DNA from: Klebsiella aerogenes KCTC 2190
GTDB lineage: Bacteria; Pseudomonadota; Gammaproteobacteria; Enterobacterales; Enterobacteriaceae
DNA: 64,000 nucleotides
NCBI RefSeq assembly: GCF_000215745.1
Contig: NC_015663.1
Coordinates: forward strand, 2,852,001-2,916,000
Direction: 5' to 3'
The notes beneath the pieces were generated by a model. The model was not told the origin of the DNA and ran no database searches. It was given only the letters and a program-made list of their open reading frames with translations. Shown piece after piece: positions 45,680 through 55,131 of the stretch. Numbering within the stretch: the stretch's first letter is position 1; each line of letters begins with the position of its first letter. The position numbers were made by a program, and so were the translations under genes.

Positions 45680-45870
45680 TATGATGTTAATCGTCAGTTA
45701 AAAAACATATTGTCCGGTAAAAAGGCCGTTAACGCAATATGCTTTATCCGCTTATTAATTTACGTTATTCATATTATTTCTAATACTATTAATTAAACCC
45801 CCTCTGTTAATTTATTGAGTAATATTTGTGATTAAGTTAATTGCACCGCGATGTAAATTAACGTCATTTA

Positions 45871-45981
45871 TTATCCCAGCATTTTTACAAAAGTATAGGT
45901 ACTATATCCCACTATTGTGGCGATAATAATTGCCAGTGCGACATACAGCACTAGACGGCGTCCACGGTAGATTCCAAACAT
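45871..45981 (-). CDS. Unannotated 36-residue single-span membrane protein
   Basis: An ATG at 45981 with GAGGTGAAAC upstream opens 36 codons to TAA at 45871. The product has a basic start (MFGIYRGRRLVL), a hydrophobic span over residues ~10-32 (VALAIIIATIVGY inside) and a short basic end (FVKMLG). Good ribosome site, codons and hydrophobicity support a real gene. It lies 199 bp from the divergent P-type ATPase, like the small proteins MgtR/MgtS near MgtA, but no homologue is recognised. Role is inference. Confidence 0.6.
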   Translation of the reverse strand: MFGIYRGRRLVLYVALAIIIATIVGYSTYTFVKMLG

Positions 45982-46180
45982 GTTTCACCTCGTTTATAAA
46001 TGGTTTAGAAATACCCTGTAATATTTGTTTTTCAGAACCAACTTACCATGTATTTTTTAATTTGCGAGTAAATAAATATTCTGGATGGATAATTTGATCT
46101 TGCTCGCAAAACGCATTAATTCATTGGCCAGAAATGATTTCAGGCTTTCCGAATGACGGAATTTAAAAGGAAACTTAATT

Positions 46181-48904
46181 TTGACCCGGATGATTAACCC
46201 CCAAAACATCACGCCTTCTGGCGACAGCGCGCCGCAGCAGGCTTATCAGCAAACAGTCGAAGCGGTACTGGCGCAAAAAAAGAGCCATGCCGACGGTCTC
46301 AGCACTGCCGAAGCCGTCGGGCGCCTGAAATCATACGGCCCTAACGCGCTGCCGGAAAAGAAAGGCAAACCGGCCTGGCTGCGTTTTCTCGCCCACTTCA
46401 ACGATGTCCTGATTTACGTCCTGCTGGCCGCTGCCGCGCTCACCGCGGTGATGGGCCACTGGGTCGATACCCTGGTTATTCTCGGCGTTACCGTCATTAA
46501 TGCGTTGATCGGTCATATTCAGGAGAGCAATGCCGAAAAATCGCTGCAGGGGATCCGCAACATGCTCTCCTGCGACGCCCGCGTCCAGCGCAACGGCAAG
46601 CATGAAACCATCCCCACCCGTGACCTGGTGCCGGGCGATATTGTTATTTTGCGCGCTGGCGATCGCGTCCCGGCGGATATGCGCCTGATTGAAAGCCACA
46701 ATCTACGAGTCGAAGAGGCGATTCTCACTGGCGAATCAACGGTGGTGGATAAAACCACTGTGGCGTTGCAGGGCGAGCTACCGCTGGGTGACCGCACCAA
46801 TATGGTCTTCTCCGGCACCACTATCAGCGCCGGCAGCGGCGTCGGTGTGGTCACCGCTACCGGTCAAGAGACCGAGTTAGGCCACATCAATCAGATGATG
46901 GCGGCTATTGAAAAGCACCGTACTCCGCTGCTGGTGCAGATGGATAAACTGGGGAAAGCGATTTTTGTCATCATCCTCGCAATGATGGTGGCGCTGTTCT
47001 TCTTCAGCCTCGCGTTGCGCGATATCCCGCTGGGCGAGCTGCTGCTGTCGCTGATTAGCCTCGCGGTGGCGGCGGTGCCGGAAGGCCTGCCGGCGATTAT
47101 CTCGATTATCCTGTCGCTCGGCGTACAGGCGATGGCGCGCAAGCGGGCAATTATCCGCAAGCTGCCGACGGTTGAAACGCTTGGCGCGATGACCGTGGTG
47201 TGTTCGGACAAGACCGGCACCCTGACCATGAACGAAATGACGGTGAAAGCAATCATCACCGCCGACTGCTGCTACCGCGTTGAAGGCGACAGCTATGAGC
47301 CGCAGGGGCGCATTTTCCAGGAGGGCAGTGACGAGCCGGTGGTGGTACAGCCGGGCAGCGTTTTGGAAACCTACCTGCGCACCATCGATCTGTGCAACGA
47401 CAGCCAGATCGTTCAGGACGAGCGTGGCCTGTGGGGGATCACCGGCGGCCCGACCGAAGGGGCGCTGAAGGTGCTGGCGGCGAAAGCCCAGTTAGCGCCG
47501 GTCGCCACCCGGTTGGTGGCGAAAATACCCTTCGACTCGCAGTACAAATATATGGCCACCCATCAGCAGATCGGCGATGAGGAGCGGGTGCTGATTACCG
47601 GCGCGCCGGATGTCATCTTTGCCCTGTGCGGCCAGCAGATGAGCAAGCAGGGGCCAAGGCCGTTTGACCGTCAATACTGGGAAGACGAAATGGCGCGTTT
47701 CGCCCGTCAGGGGTTACGGATGGTTGCCGCCGCCTGTAAACCGGCAACCGTCGGCAGCGCCACATTGACCCACGATGATCTGAAGGAAGGTCTGGTGTTC
47801 CTCGGCATCGCCGGAATGATGGATCCGCCGCGTCCGGAGGCGATTGACGCGATCCACGCCTGCCAGACCGCCGGGATCCGCGTGAAGATGATCACCGGCG
47901 ACCACCCGCAGACGGCGATGAGCATCGGTCAGATGCTGGGGATCGCCAACAGCCGCCAGGCGATGACCGGCTATCAACTTGAGCATATGGATGATGCCGA
48001 GCTGGCGAAGGCGGCAGTGGAGTTTGATATTTTCGCCCGTACCAGTCCGGAGCATAAACTGCGTCTTGTCAAGGCGCTGCAGGATAGCGGCGAAGTGGTC
48101 GGGATGACCGGTGACGGCGTTAACGACGCCCCGGCGCTGCGTCAGGCCGACGTGGGCATCGCCATGGGCATTAAAGGAACCGAGGTGACCAAAGAGGCCG
48201 CCGATATGGTGCTTACCGACGACAACTTCGCCACCATCGCCAGCTCGGTGAAGGAGGGACGCCGCGTCTACGACAATCTGAAAAAGACTATCCTGTTCAT
48301 CATGCCGACCAACCTCGCGCAGGGACTGTTGATCATCATTGCGCTGCTGGCGGGCAATATTATTCCGCTGACGCCGGTGCTGATTTTGTGGATGAACATG
48401 GCGACCTCGGCCACGCTCTCCTTCGGCCTGGCCTTTGAAGCCGCCGAGCGCAACGTGATGAACCGTCCGCCGCGTAAGAGCGGCCAGCACGTGATGGATG
48501 GGTTCGCCGTCTGGCGCGTCGCTTTTGTCGGTTCGATGATTGCCGTCGCCGCTTTTGTTCTCGAAGCCTGGCTGGCGCCGCGCGGCCACAGTGCTGAGTT
48601 CATCCGCACCGTACTACTGCAGATGCTGGTGACCGCCCAGTGGGTCTATATGATCAACTGCCGCAGCAGCGACAGCTTCTCCCTGAACAAAGGGTTGCTG
48701 CGCAACAAAGGTATCTGGCTGGTGACCGGCGTCCTGTTGCTGATGCAACTGGTCATCATCTATGTACCGCTGATGCAGAACATGTTCGGCACCGAAGCAC
48801 TACCGCTGCGCTACTGGTTCGTGACCCTGGCGATTGGCGTGGCCATGTTCCTGGTGGTCGAAGTCGAGAAGCGGCTAACCCGCCGTTTGCGTAAACCTAC
48901 CTGA
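46181..48904 (+). CDS. P2-type cation-transporting ATPase
   Basis: 907 residues from the TTG at 46181 (AAAAGGAAA nine bases upstream; an ATG at 46190 is further from it). Complete P-type core: N-terminal cation-ATPase domain, TGES (residues ~186), PEGLP at 300-304 in helix 4, phosphorylated Asp343 in SDKTGT, and GDGVNDAP hinge. Closest to SERCA/PMR1-type pumps. Helix 5 and 6 ligand sites differ from SERCA: Asn711 is kept, but Gln714 replaces Glu771 and Ser743 replaces Asp800. Ca2+ transport is therefore doubtful; Mg2+, Na+ or H+ are open. Confidence 0.8.
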   Translation: MTRMINPQNITPSGDSAPQQAYQQTVEAVLAQKKSHADGLSTAEAVGRLKSYGPNALPEKKGKPAWLRFLAHFNDVLIYVLLAAAALTAVMGHWVDTLVILGVTVINALIGHIQESNAEKSLQGIRNMLSCDARVQRNGKHETIPTRDLVPGDIVILRAGDRVPADMRLIESHNLRVEEAILTGESTVVDKTTVALQGELPLGDRTNMVFSGTTISAGSGVGVVTATGQETELGHINQMMAAIEKHRTPLLVQMDKLGKAIFVIILAMMVALFFFSLALRDIPLGELLLSLISLAVAAVPEGLPAIISIILSLGVQAMARKRAIIRKLPTVETLGAMTVVCSDKTGTLTMNEMTVKAIITADCCYRVEGDSYEPQGRIFQEGSDEPVVVQPGSVLETYLRTIDLCNDSQIVQDERGLWGITGGPTEGALKVLAAKAQLAPVATRLVAKIPFDSQYKYMATHQQIGDEERVLITGAPDVIFALCGQQMSKQGPRPFDRQYWEDEMARFARQGLRMVAAACKPATVGSATLTHDDLKEGLVFLGIAGMMDPPRPEAIDAIHACQTAGIRVKMITGDHPQTAMSIGQMLGIANSRQAMTGYQLEHMDDAELAKAAVEFDIFARTSPEHKLRLVKALQDSGEVVGMTGDGVNDAPALRQADVGIAMGIKGTEVTKEAADMVLTDDNFATIASSVKEGRRVYDNLKKTILFIMPTNLAQGLLIIIALLAGNIIPLTPVLILWMNMATSATLSFGLAFEAAERNVMNRPPRKSGQHVMDGFAVWRVAFVGSMIAVAAFVLEAWLAPRGHSAEFIRTVLLQMLVTAQWVYMINCRSSDSFSLNKGLLRNKGIWLVTGVLLLMQLVIIYVPLMQNMFGTEALPLRYWFVTLAIGVAMFLVVEVEKRLTRRLRKPT

Positions 48905-48910
48905 TACCTA

Positions 48911-48942
48911 ATGGCGCCCCTTCAGGATAGAGCGGGCGCCAT
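48911..48942. terminator. Bidirectional terminator
   Basis: ATGGCGCCC / GGGCGCCAT, a 9-bp stem with 14-base loop followed by TTTCG, between convergent genes. Confidence 0.75.
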
Positions 48943-48948
48943 TTTCGT

Positions 48949-49677
48949 TTAGCCAGGTTTTTGGGTTTCCACCGCGATCATGGTGACGAACGGATGGTAT
49001 TGCCACGGTATGCTGCCGCCCTTTTGATACATTTTTGAAATCGTACCGTCGAGGTAGAGCATCTGGCGCACGTGGAGTTTGGACTGTGCGTAACAGGCGA
49101 AATCGTAGAAATTGGTTTCGCGCTCGCTAAGCATAAATACCACCCGTCCCTGCTTATCAATGCCGACGCCGTTGCGCAGTTTGCGTGAGCTGGCGGAGGG
49201 CTTCAGCCGCCAGTTGATGGCGCCGTTTTCAATCAGCATTGGCCCGGACTGCACGGCGTAGGTTATCTCAGGCGAAGGCTTAAATTTATTGATAGGCGTT
49301 ATTCCCGCCCGCTGGCCCTTCAGCCAGAATACGCCGCCGGGGCGAATGAAAAAGTTGCCGCCGCCGGAGGCGCGGTTGAGGGGCTTTATCTGCTCGCCAT
49401 TTTCGATATACAAGCCCAGCGGTTCGTAGGCCTTATCGTATATCCCGCCGTTCATCGCCATCTGGACGCGGTCGTCTTTATTGATATCCGCAAGCAGCGA
49501 GCGTAGCGAGCCCCAGGCTTTGCCATTTTGCTTTTGCCAGTACATCACGATGCGCTCTTGCTGCGGATTAACCGTATAGCTTTGCAAGGTCAGCGTTGGG
49601 TCGGTGAGCGTACAGGCAGCATGGGTAAAGGCGGTGAAGGGGAGAAGCGCAAGCGGGATCAGGCGGCGTAATAACAT
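48949..49677 (-). CDS. Phosphodiester glycosidase-family periplasmic protein (YigE-like)
   Basis: 242 residues from the ATG at 49677 (AAGGA upstream). Signal peptide ending near THA (residue ~20). NAGPA/DUF2233 domain: MAMNGGIYDKAYEPLGLYIENG near residue 75 and SGPMLIENG near 148, with LYLDGTISKMY near 203. The family includes the enzyme that removes GlcNAc from mannose-6-phosphate tags, but bacterial members have no set substrate; similar to E. coli YigE. Not part of the neighbour operons; inserted between ybdJ and ybdK relative to E. coli. Confidence 0.75.
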   Translation of the reverse strand: MLLRRLIPLALLPFTAFTHAACTLTDPTLTLQSYTVNPQQERIVMYWQKQNGKAWGSLRSLLADINKDDRVQMAMNGGIYDKAYEPLGLYIENGEQIKPLNRASGGGNFFIRPGGVFWLKGQRAGITPINKFKPSPEITYAVQSGPMLIENGAINWRLKPSASSRKLRNGVGIDKQGRVVFMLSERETNFYDFACYAQSKLHVRQMLYLDGTISKMYQKGGSIPWQYHPFVTMIAVETQKPG

Positions 49678-49725
49678 GAACAATCCTTTTGAATATCCTG
49701 TACCGAGTATACCCGTTTCGCTTCC

Positions 49726-50841
49726 TTATACCGCCCAAATCTCGCAATGCTTTTGTACCAGGCCGATCAGCGAACCGCCGTTGGCGATGAATTCGCGCAT
49801 CTGCTGCGCTTCGCTGATGGTGGACCTGGCCTGGCGCACAACCGATTCCAGCGCCGCGCTGGCGTGCACCTTATGGGCAAAGGGCGCCAGTCTGTCGGCT
49901 AACTGTAGAATGTTCGCGCGGATGCTTTGTTGTTCTCCGGACCAGACATCGGTTATCACCCCGTCGAGGCCGTAACGACAGGCCTGATAGCGGTTGAAAG
50001 GGTAGAGGAGGTAATCCTCCGGCTGATGTTTAAACGGCCGTTCGCTTAACAGCCAACAGGCTAGCGTCTGGATAAATCCGGCGATATTTACCGCCTGGCC
50101 TATCGTCAGCGGCGTATCCATCACCCGCACCTCGACGGTACCGAAAACCGGGCTCGGGCGAATATCCCAGTGCAGATCCTTCATGCTGTCGATCATGCTG
50201 GTGTAGCTCAGGCGGCGGAATAAACGCTGAAAGGCCTGCCAGTTCTCTACCCACGGCATCGGCCCGTTATCGGGATAGGAAGAGAAACGATTCAGACGCG
50301 AACAGGCAAAGCGGCTGTCGGTGCTGTCGAACCACGGCGAGGCGGCGTTGAGGGCAATAAAGTGCGGTACAAAGCGTGACAGCCCGTGAAGCAAATAGAT
50401 GGCGTCATCGCCGTTCTGACAGCCGACGTGGACATGTTGGCCAAACACCGTCGCCTGCTTTGCCAGATAGCCGAAGTGCTCGACGGTTTTCACATAGCGC
50501 GGGTTATCGCTGATTTGTTGACGCTGCCAGGCGTGGAAAGGATGCGAACCGCCGCCGCAGATTTGCAGGTGGTGATGGAGAGCGGCGCGCTGTACCGCCT
50601 GATGGATGGCGCCTAGCTGTGTGGTGGCGTGGCTGATATCGCGACAGATGCCGGTCGCTATCTCCAGCATGCTTTCGGTGATGTCGTGTTTGGCCTCTCC
50701 CGCCGTCAGTTCGCGTTGGATATCGGCAATCAGCGTGGAGGCATCCTGGCTGAGGTCGTATCCCGGCGGGTTGACGACCTGTAACTCCAGCTCAATACCA
50801 AGCGTAAAAGGCGCTGAAACGTGAAAATCGGGTAGCGTCAT
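49726..50841 (-). CDS. ybdK: YbdK, carboxylate-amine ligase (GCS2 family)
   Basis: 371 residues; E. coli YbdK has 372. Starts [22 protein letters not shown], typical of the GCS2 family, and contains [14 protein letters not shown] near residue 139. It has weak glutamate-cysteine ligase activity in vitro; the true carboxylate and amine are not known. Last of the conserved pheP-ybdK backbone order. Ends close to the glycosidase-like gene. Confidence 0.92.
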   Translation of the reverse strand: MTLPDFHVSAPFTLGIELELQVVNPPGYDLSQDASTLIADIQRELTAGEAKHDITESMLEIATGICRDISHATTQLGAIHQAVQRAALHHHLQICGGGSHPFHAWQRQQISDNPRYVKTVEHFGYLAKQATVFGQHVHVGCQNGDDAIYLLHGLSRFVPHFIALNAASPWFDSTDSRFACSRLNRFSSYPDNGPMPWVENWQAFQRLFRRLSYTSMIDSMKDLHWDIRPSPVFGTVEVRVMDTPLTIGQAVNIAGFIQTLACWLLSERPFKHQPEDYLLYPFNRYQACRYGLDGVITDVWSGEQQSIRANILQLADRLAPFAHKVHASAALESVVRQARSTISEAQQMREFIANGGSLIGLVQKHCEIWAV

Positions 50842-50912
50842 CGTCTTTCTCCTGTCCCCGCTTAAACTGCAAGTATAGGAGAAGCGCAGTGAGTGCGGAC
50901 GGGATGAGAAAA

Positions 50913-51237
50913 CCCCGGTGGCGCTGCCGCTTACCGGGGCTACAGAGTTGTGCGATTTGGTAGCCCGGATGAGCGCAGCGCAATCCGGGAGGCCGGGTGG
51001 TGTATCGCTGACACCGGTGCTGGTGGCTTCAAAATCCCCGGTGGCGCTGTCGCTTACCGGGGCTACAGCGCTGTGCGATTTGGTAGCCCGGATGAGCGCA
51101 GCGCAATCCGGGAAGGCGGGTGGCGTATCGCTGACACCGGTGCTGGCGGCTTCAAAATCCCCGGTGGCGCTGTCGCTTACCGGGGCTACAACGTTGTGCG
51201 ATTTGGTAGCCCGGATGAGCGTAGCGCAATCCGGGGA
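50913..51237. repeat. Three-unit 123-bp tandem BIME
   Basis: Units begin at 50913, 51036 and 51159, each 123 bp apart; the third stops at ~51237. Each unit contains the palindromes CCCCGGTGGCGCT.. TACCGGGGC and GTAGCCCGGATGAGCG.. CAATCCGGG. The units are almost identical and match 26771-26827 in part. Because 123 is a multiple of three, several frames stay open without being genes. Confidence 0.9.
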
Positions 51238-51246
51238 CCTGCTCGT

Positions 51247-52911
51247 TTAGCGGCGAACCGGCGCGTCGCCGGCGACATAGTAGGCCGCGGTGCTGCGCGG
51301 TAACGGCTGACGCCCGCGAATGGCATCGGCCATCTTCTCGCCAATCATGATCGTGGTGGCGTTCAGGTTGCCGGTAATAATCTGCGGCATAATCGACGCA
51401 TCGACCACCCGTAACCCTTCCAGACCGTGGACGCGGCCTTCTCCGTCGACCACCGCCATGTCGTCGTACCCCATCTTACAGGTGCCGCACGGGTGGAACG
51501 CGGTTTCGGCGTGATTACGCACAAACTCATCTAACTCCGCATCGCTCTGGCACTCAACGCCAGGACTGATTTCGCGCCCGCGATACTTATCCAGCGCCGG
51601 CTGGTTCATGATTTCGCGGGTAATACGGATGGCGTCGCGGAACTCCTGCCAGTCCTGTTCGCTCGACATATAGTTGAACAGGATTGCCGGATGGGCATGT
51701 GGGTCGCGCGATTTCAGGCGCACGTGACCGCGGCTTGGTGAACGCATCGAGCCAACGTGGCACTGGAAACCATGCTCTTTAACGGCATTGGAGCCATTGT
51801 AATTAATCGCCACCGGCAGGAAGTGGTACTGAATATTCGGCCAGGCGAACTCCTCGCGGCTGCGGATAAATCCGCCCGCTTCGAATTGATTGCTGGCGCC
51901 GATCCCGGTGCCGCCGAACAGCCATTCCGCGCCGATTTTCGGCTGGTTCCACCACTGTAGCGCCGGATACAGCGACACCGGCTCTTTGCACTCGTACTGC
52001 AGGTACATCTCAAGATGGTCCTGCAGATTTTCACCGACGCCGGGCAGGGCGTGGACCAGCGGAATATCAAACTGGCGCAGGAGTTCCGGATTGCCGACCC
52101 CGGAACGCTGCAGAATTTGCGGCGAGGCGATGGCGCCGGCGCAGAGCAGCACTTCTTTATTGGCCATTGCTTTCGACGGCGCGCTGCTGTCGCCTTCCAG
52201 CCACTCGACGCCAACGGCGCGTTTGCCGTCAAAAATAATGTGATCGGTCATGGCATGGGTGCGGATGGTCAGGTTCGCGCGGTTGCGGGCCTGATCGAGA
52301 TAGCCGCGGGCGGTGCTGGCACGACGTCCCTGCGGCGTCACGGTGCGATCCATCGGGCCAAACCCTTCCTGCTGATAACCGTTGAGATCGTCAGTACGCG
52401 GATAGCCCGCCTGCACGCCGGCTTCCACCATCGCATGGAACAGCGGATTATTATTCTGTTTCGGCGTAGCGACGCTCACCGGGCCGTCGCCGCCGTGATA
52501 GTCGTTGGGGCCGATATCGCGGGTTTCCGCTTTCCGGTAATAGGGCAGGCAGTCGAGGTAGCTCCAGTGTTCCAGCCCCGGCGCGGCTGCCCAGTTATCA
52601 AGGTCCATGGCGTTGCCGCGGATGTAGCACATGCCGTTAATCAGCGAGGAGCCGCCGAGCCCTTTACCGCGTCCGCACTCCATGCGGCGGTTGTTCATAT
52701 ACGGTTCCGGTTCGGTCTCATAGGCCCAGTTGTAGCGTTTGCCCTGCAGCGGGAAAGCCAGCGCGGCGGGCATCTGGGTGCGGAAATCAAAGCGATAATC
52801 CGGGCCGCCCGCTTCCAGCAGCAGGACGGTGGTGTTGGGATCTTCCGTTAAACGCGTCGCGAGGACGTTGCCGGCGGAGCCGGCGCCAATAATGATGTAG
52901 TCAAACTGCAA
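51247..52911 (-). CDS. betA: Choline dehydrogenase BetA
   Basis: 554 residues, GMC oxidoreductase. FAD loop [18 protein letters not shown] at residues 4-21; catalytic region [19 protein letters not shown] near residue 465. E. coli BetA is 556 residues and nearly the same along the chain. It oxidises choline to betaine aldehyde at the membrane, and can go further to glycine betaine. Last gene of betIBA, 14 bp after betB. Tandem BIME directly follows and may stabilise or end its mRNA. Confidence 0.95.
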   Translation of the reverse strand: MQFDYIIIGAGSAGNVLATRLTEDPNTTVLLLEAGGPDYRFDFRTQMPAALAFPLQGKRYNWAYETEPEPYMNNRRMECGRGKGLGGSSLINGMCYIRGNAMDLDNWAAAPGLEHWSYLDCLPYYRKAETRDIGPNDYHGGDGPVSVATPKQNNNPLFHAMVEAGVQAGYPRTDDLNGYQQEGFGPMDRTVTPQGRRASTARGYLDQARNRANLTIRTHAMTDHIIFDGKRAVGVEWLEGDSSAPSKAMANKEVLLCAGAIASPQILQRSGVGNPELLRQFDIPLVHALPGVGENLQDHLEMYLQYECKEPVSLYPALQWWNQPKIGAEWLFGGTGIGASNQFEAGGFIRSREEFAWPNIQYHFLPVAINYNGSNAVKEHGFQCHVGSMRSPSRGHVRLKSRDPHAHPAILFNYMSSEQDWQEFRDAIRITREIMNQPALDKYRGREISPGVECQSDAELDEFVRNHAETAFHPCGTCKMGYDDMAVVDGEGRVHGLEGLRVVDASIMPQIITGNLNATTIMIGEKMADAIRGRQPLPRSTAAYYVAGDAPVRR

Positions 52912-52925
52912 AAATGACCTCCTGG

Positions 52926-54398
52926 TTAAAATATGGATTGAAACTGACCCATCTCAACCTGGATGGATTTCACTTGGGTATAGCTCTGTAGCGTCATCAC
53001 GCCATTTTCTCGGCCAATGCCGGAGTGCTTATAGCCGCCGACCGGCATTTCCGCCGGCGATTCGCCCCAGCTGTTGATCCAGCAAATGCCTGCTTCCAGC
53101 TGGTGGATGATGCGGTGAGCGCGGTTCAGATCCGGCGTGACGACGCCAGCGGCAAGGCCGTACTCGGTGGCGTTGGCGCGGCGAATCACTTCCGCTTCGT
53201 CGTCATAGCTGAGAATCGACATCACCGGCCCGAAGATCTCTTCGCGCACGATAGTCATGTCGTCGGTGCAGTCGGTGAAGACCGTCGGAGCGACCCATGC
53301 GCCATTATCGAAGCCTTCGCCTTTGAGCACATCGCCGCCGCACAGCAGGCGAGCGCCTTCGCTTTTGCCGCTCTCGATATAGCGCAGGACATTCTGGCGA
53401 TGCGGGAAGCTGACCAGCGGGCCGAAGTTGGTATCGTCGGCAAACAGGTCTCCGGCGCGGATACGGCCCACGCGCTCCAGGATCTTGTGCTCAAATTCGG
53501 CTTTAAATTTCGCGGGCACAAACACGCGGGTGCCGTTGGTGCAGACCTGACCGGAGCTGTAGAAATTGGCCATCATGGCGATATCGGCGGCGAGGTCGAG
53601 GTTGGCATCTTCCGCGATAATCAGCGGTGATTTACCGCCCAGCTCCATGGTCACCTCTTTTAAAGAAGAGGCGGCGGAGTTGGCCATGACTTTTTTGCCG
53701 CTGGCGACACCGCCGGTGAAGGAGATTTTGGCGATGTCCGGATGCTCGGTCAGGTACTGGCCGGTTTCGGCGCCGATCCCCGGCAGGACGTTGAAGACCC
53801 CATCCGGCAGACCCGCTTCGCGGTAGATTTCCGCCAGCTTCAGCGCGGTGAGCGGAGTGACTTCGCTTGGTTTAAAGATCATCGCGTTACCGGCGGCCAG
53901 CGCCGGGGCCGATTTCCACAGCGCTATCTGGATCGGGTAGTTCCAGGCGCCGATGCCGGCGACCACGCCAAGCGGTTCACGGCGGGTGTAGACAAAAGAA
54001 CTGTCGCGCAGCGGGATCTGGCTGCCTTCCAGCGCCGGGATCAATCCGGCGTAGTACTCCAGTACATCGGCGCCGGTCACGATATCGACGGCGGCGGTTT
54101 CGCTCAGCGGTTTGCCGGTATCAAGCGTCTCCAGACGCGCCAGCTCATCGTTACGTTCGCGCAGAATATCAACCGCTTTACGCAGGATCCGCGAGCGCGC
54201 CATCGCGCTCATCACCGCCCACACTTTTTGCCCCTGTTGGGCGCTTTTTACCGCGCGGTCGACGTCTTCACGCCCGGCGGCCTGGACGGTTGCCAGCACT
54301 TCCCCAGTGGCAGGGTTGATGGTCTCGAAAGTTTTACCGCTGGTGGCGGCGACAAACTTGCCGTGAATATAAAGCTGCTGTTCGGCCATTCGGGACAT
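52926..54398 (-). CDS. betB: Betaine aldehyde dehydrogenase BetB
   Basis: 490 residues from the ATG at 54398 (GGAGGAAACC upstream), as in E. coli. Complete ALDH signatures: [25 protein letters not shown]-type motif [11 protein letters not shown] and the Cys in [14 protein letters not shown]-dependent oxidation of betaine aldehyde to glycine betaine, the osmoprotectant. Middle gene of betIBA; 11 bp from betI. Confidence 0.95.
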   Translation of the reverse strand: MSRMAEQQLYIHGKFVAATSGKTFETINPATGEVLATVQAAGREDVDRAVKSAQQGQKVWAVMSAMARSRILRKAVDILRERNDELARLETLDTGKPLSETAAVDIVTGADVLEYYAGLIPALEGSQIPLRDSSFVYTRREPLGVVAGIGAWNYPIQIALWKSAPALAAGNAMIFKPSEVTPLTALKLAEIYREAGLPDGVFNVLPGIGAETGQYLTEHPDIAKISFTGGVASGKKVMANSAASSLKEVTMELGGKSPLIIAEDANLDLAADIAMMANFYSSGQVCTNGTRVFVPAKFKAEFEHKILERVGRIRAGDLFADDTNFGPLVSFPHRQNVLRYIESGKSEGARLLCGGDVLKGEGFDNGAWVAPTVFTDCTDDMTIVREEIFGPVMSILSYDDEAEVIRRANATEYGLAAGVVTPDLNRAHRIIHQLEAGICWINSWGESPAEMPVGGYKHSGIGRENGVMTLQSYTQVKSIQVEMGQFQSIF

Positions 54399-54409
54399 GG
54401 TTTCCTCCA

Positions 54410-55003
54410 TTATTGCGAAGTCGGTGGCAGATACTGACTGATGAAATGGTCGGCGAGGGTTTCGGCACGCGTTTTGTCGAGCGGTTTACCGCTTAACGCC
54501 GCCCGCAGCCACAGGCCGTCGATCAGCGCCGCCAGACCGTAACCTGCTTCCTGCGCCTGCTCGCGGGGTAGCTGACGCTGAAACTCATACACGATGTTCG
54601 ACAACAAACGCTTACTACTGACCTGCTGCAGGCGATAGAGCATCGGCTGATGCATACTGCTGGCCCAGAAGGCGAGCCAGGCCTTCATCGCCGCGCCGCT
54701 TATCTGGCTGTCATCGAAATTGCCGGCGACGATGGCCCGCAGACGCCGTTCAGCGCTGGCGCCGGGTAGCGCCCGCAGCCGCTGTAACACCGCATGGCGT
54801 AGCTGGCCGGTGATGTCGCGCATCGTCGCTTCCAGCAGTCCGTTTTTATCCTTGAAATAGTGGCTGATGATGCCCGTCGATACGCCCGCCCGGCGGGCGA
54901 TCTGCGCGATGGTGGCGTCATGCATGCCGACCTCATTAATCGCCGCCAGCGTGGCGTCGATCAGCTGCCGCTGACGTATCGATTGCATCCCCAGTTTTGG
55001 CAT
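54410..55003 (-). CDS. betI: BetI, choline-responsive repressor
   Basis: 197 residues from the ATG at 55003 (the N terminus [13 protein letters not shown] equals E. coli BetI), preceded by GGGAA; frame to 55021 is possible but less likely. TetR helix-turn-helix [20 protein letters not shown] (residues ~31-50). Binds choline and releases the divergent bet promoters. First gene of betIBA. Confidence 0.94.
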   Translation of the reverse strand: MPKLGMQSIRQRQLIDATLAAINEVGMHDATIAQIARRAGVSTGIISHYFKDKNGLLEATMRDITGQLRHAVLQRLRALPGASAERRLRAIVAGNFDDSQISGAAMKAWLAFWASSMHQPMLYRLQQVSSKRLLSNIVYEFQRQLPREQAQEAGYGLAALIDGLWLRAALSGKPLDKTRAETLADHFISQYLPPTSQ

Positions 55004-55052
55004 TTCCCGGACTCCATTCATCAGATTTGTTTATCTATTAAAGCGGTTTTTG

Positions 55053-55066
55053 ATTGGACGTTCAAT
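55053..55066. promoter_or_regulatory. BetI operator in the betI/betT region
   Basis: ATTGGACGTTCAAT, an almost perfect palindrome (one mismatch per arm), matches the bet operator core. It lies between the divergent betI and betT starts. Confidence 0.75.
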
Positions 55067-55131
55067 ATAAAATGTGTCTTAATTGTTGCCGATTTGCTTT
55101 TTAATAGTTGCAATAAATGTAAGGAGAATGG

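Noticed and set aside
50913..51237. CRISPR-like repeat array
   Set aside because: Units of 123 bp are almost identical along the full length with no unique spacers, and each holds REP palindromes.
50918..51303. Long open frames of 110 and 117 codons in the tandem repeat region
   Set aside because: They stay open only because the 123-bp repeat is a multiple of three; no ribosome site, and the repeat is a BIME.
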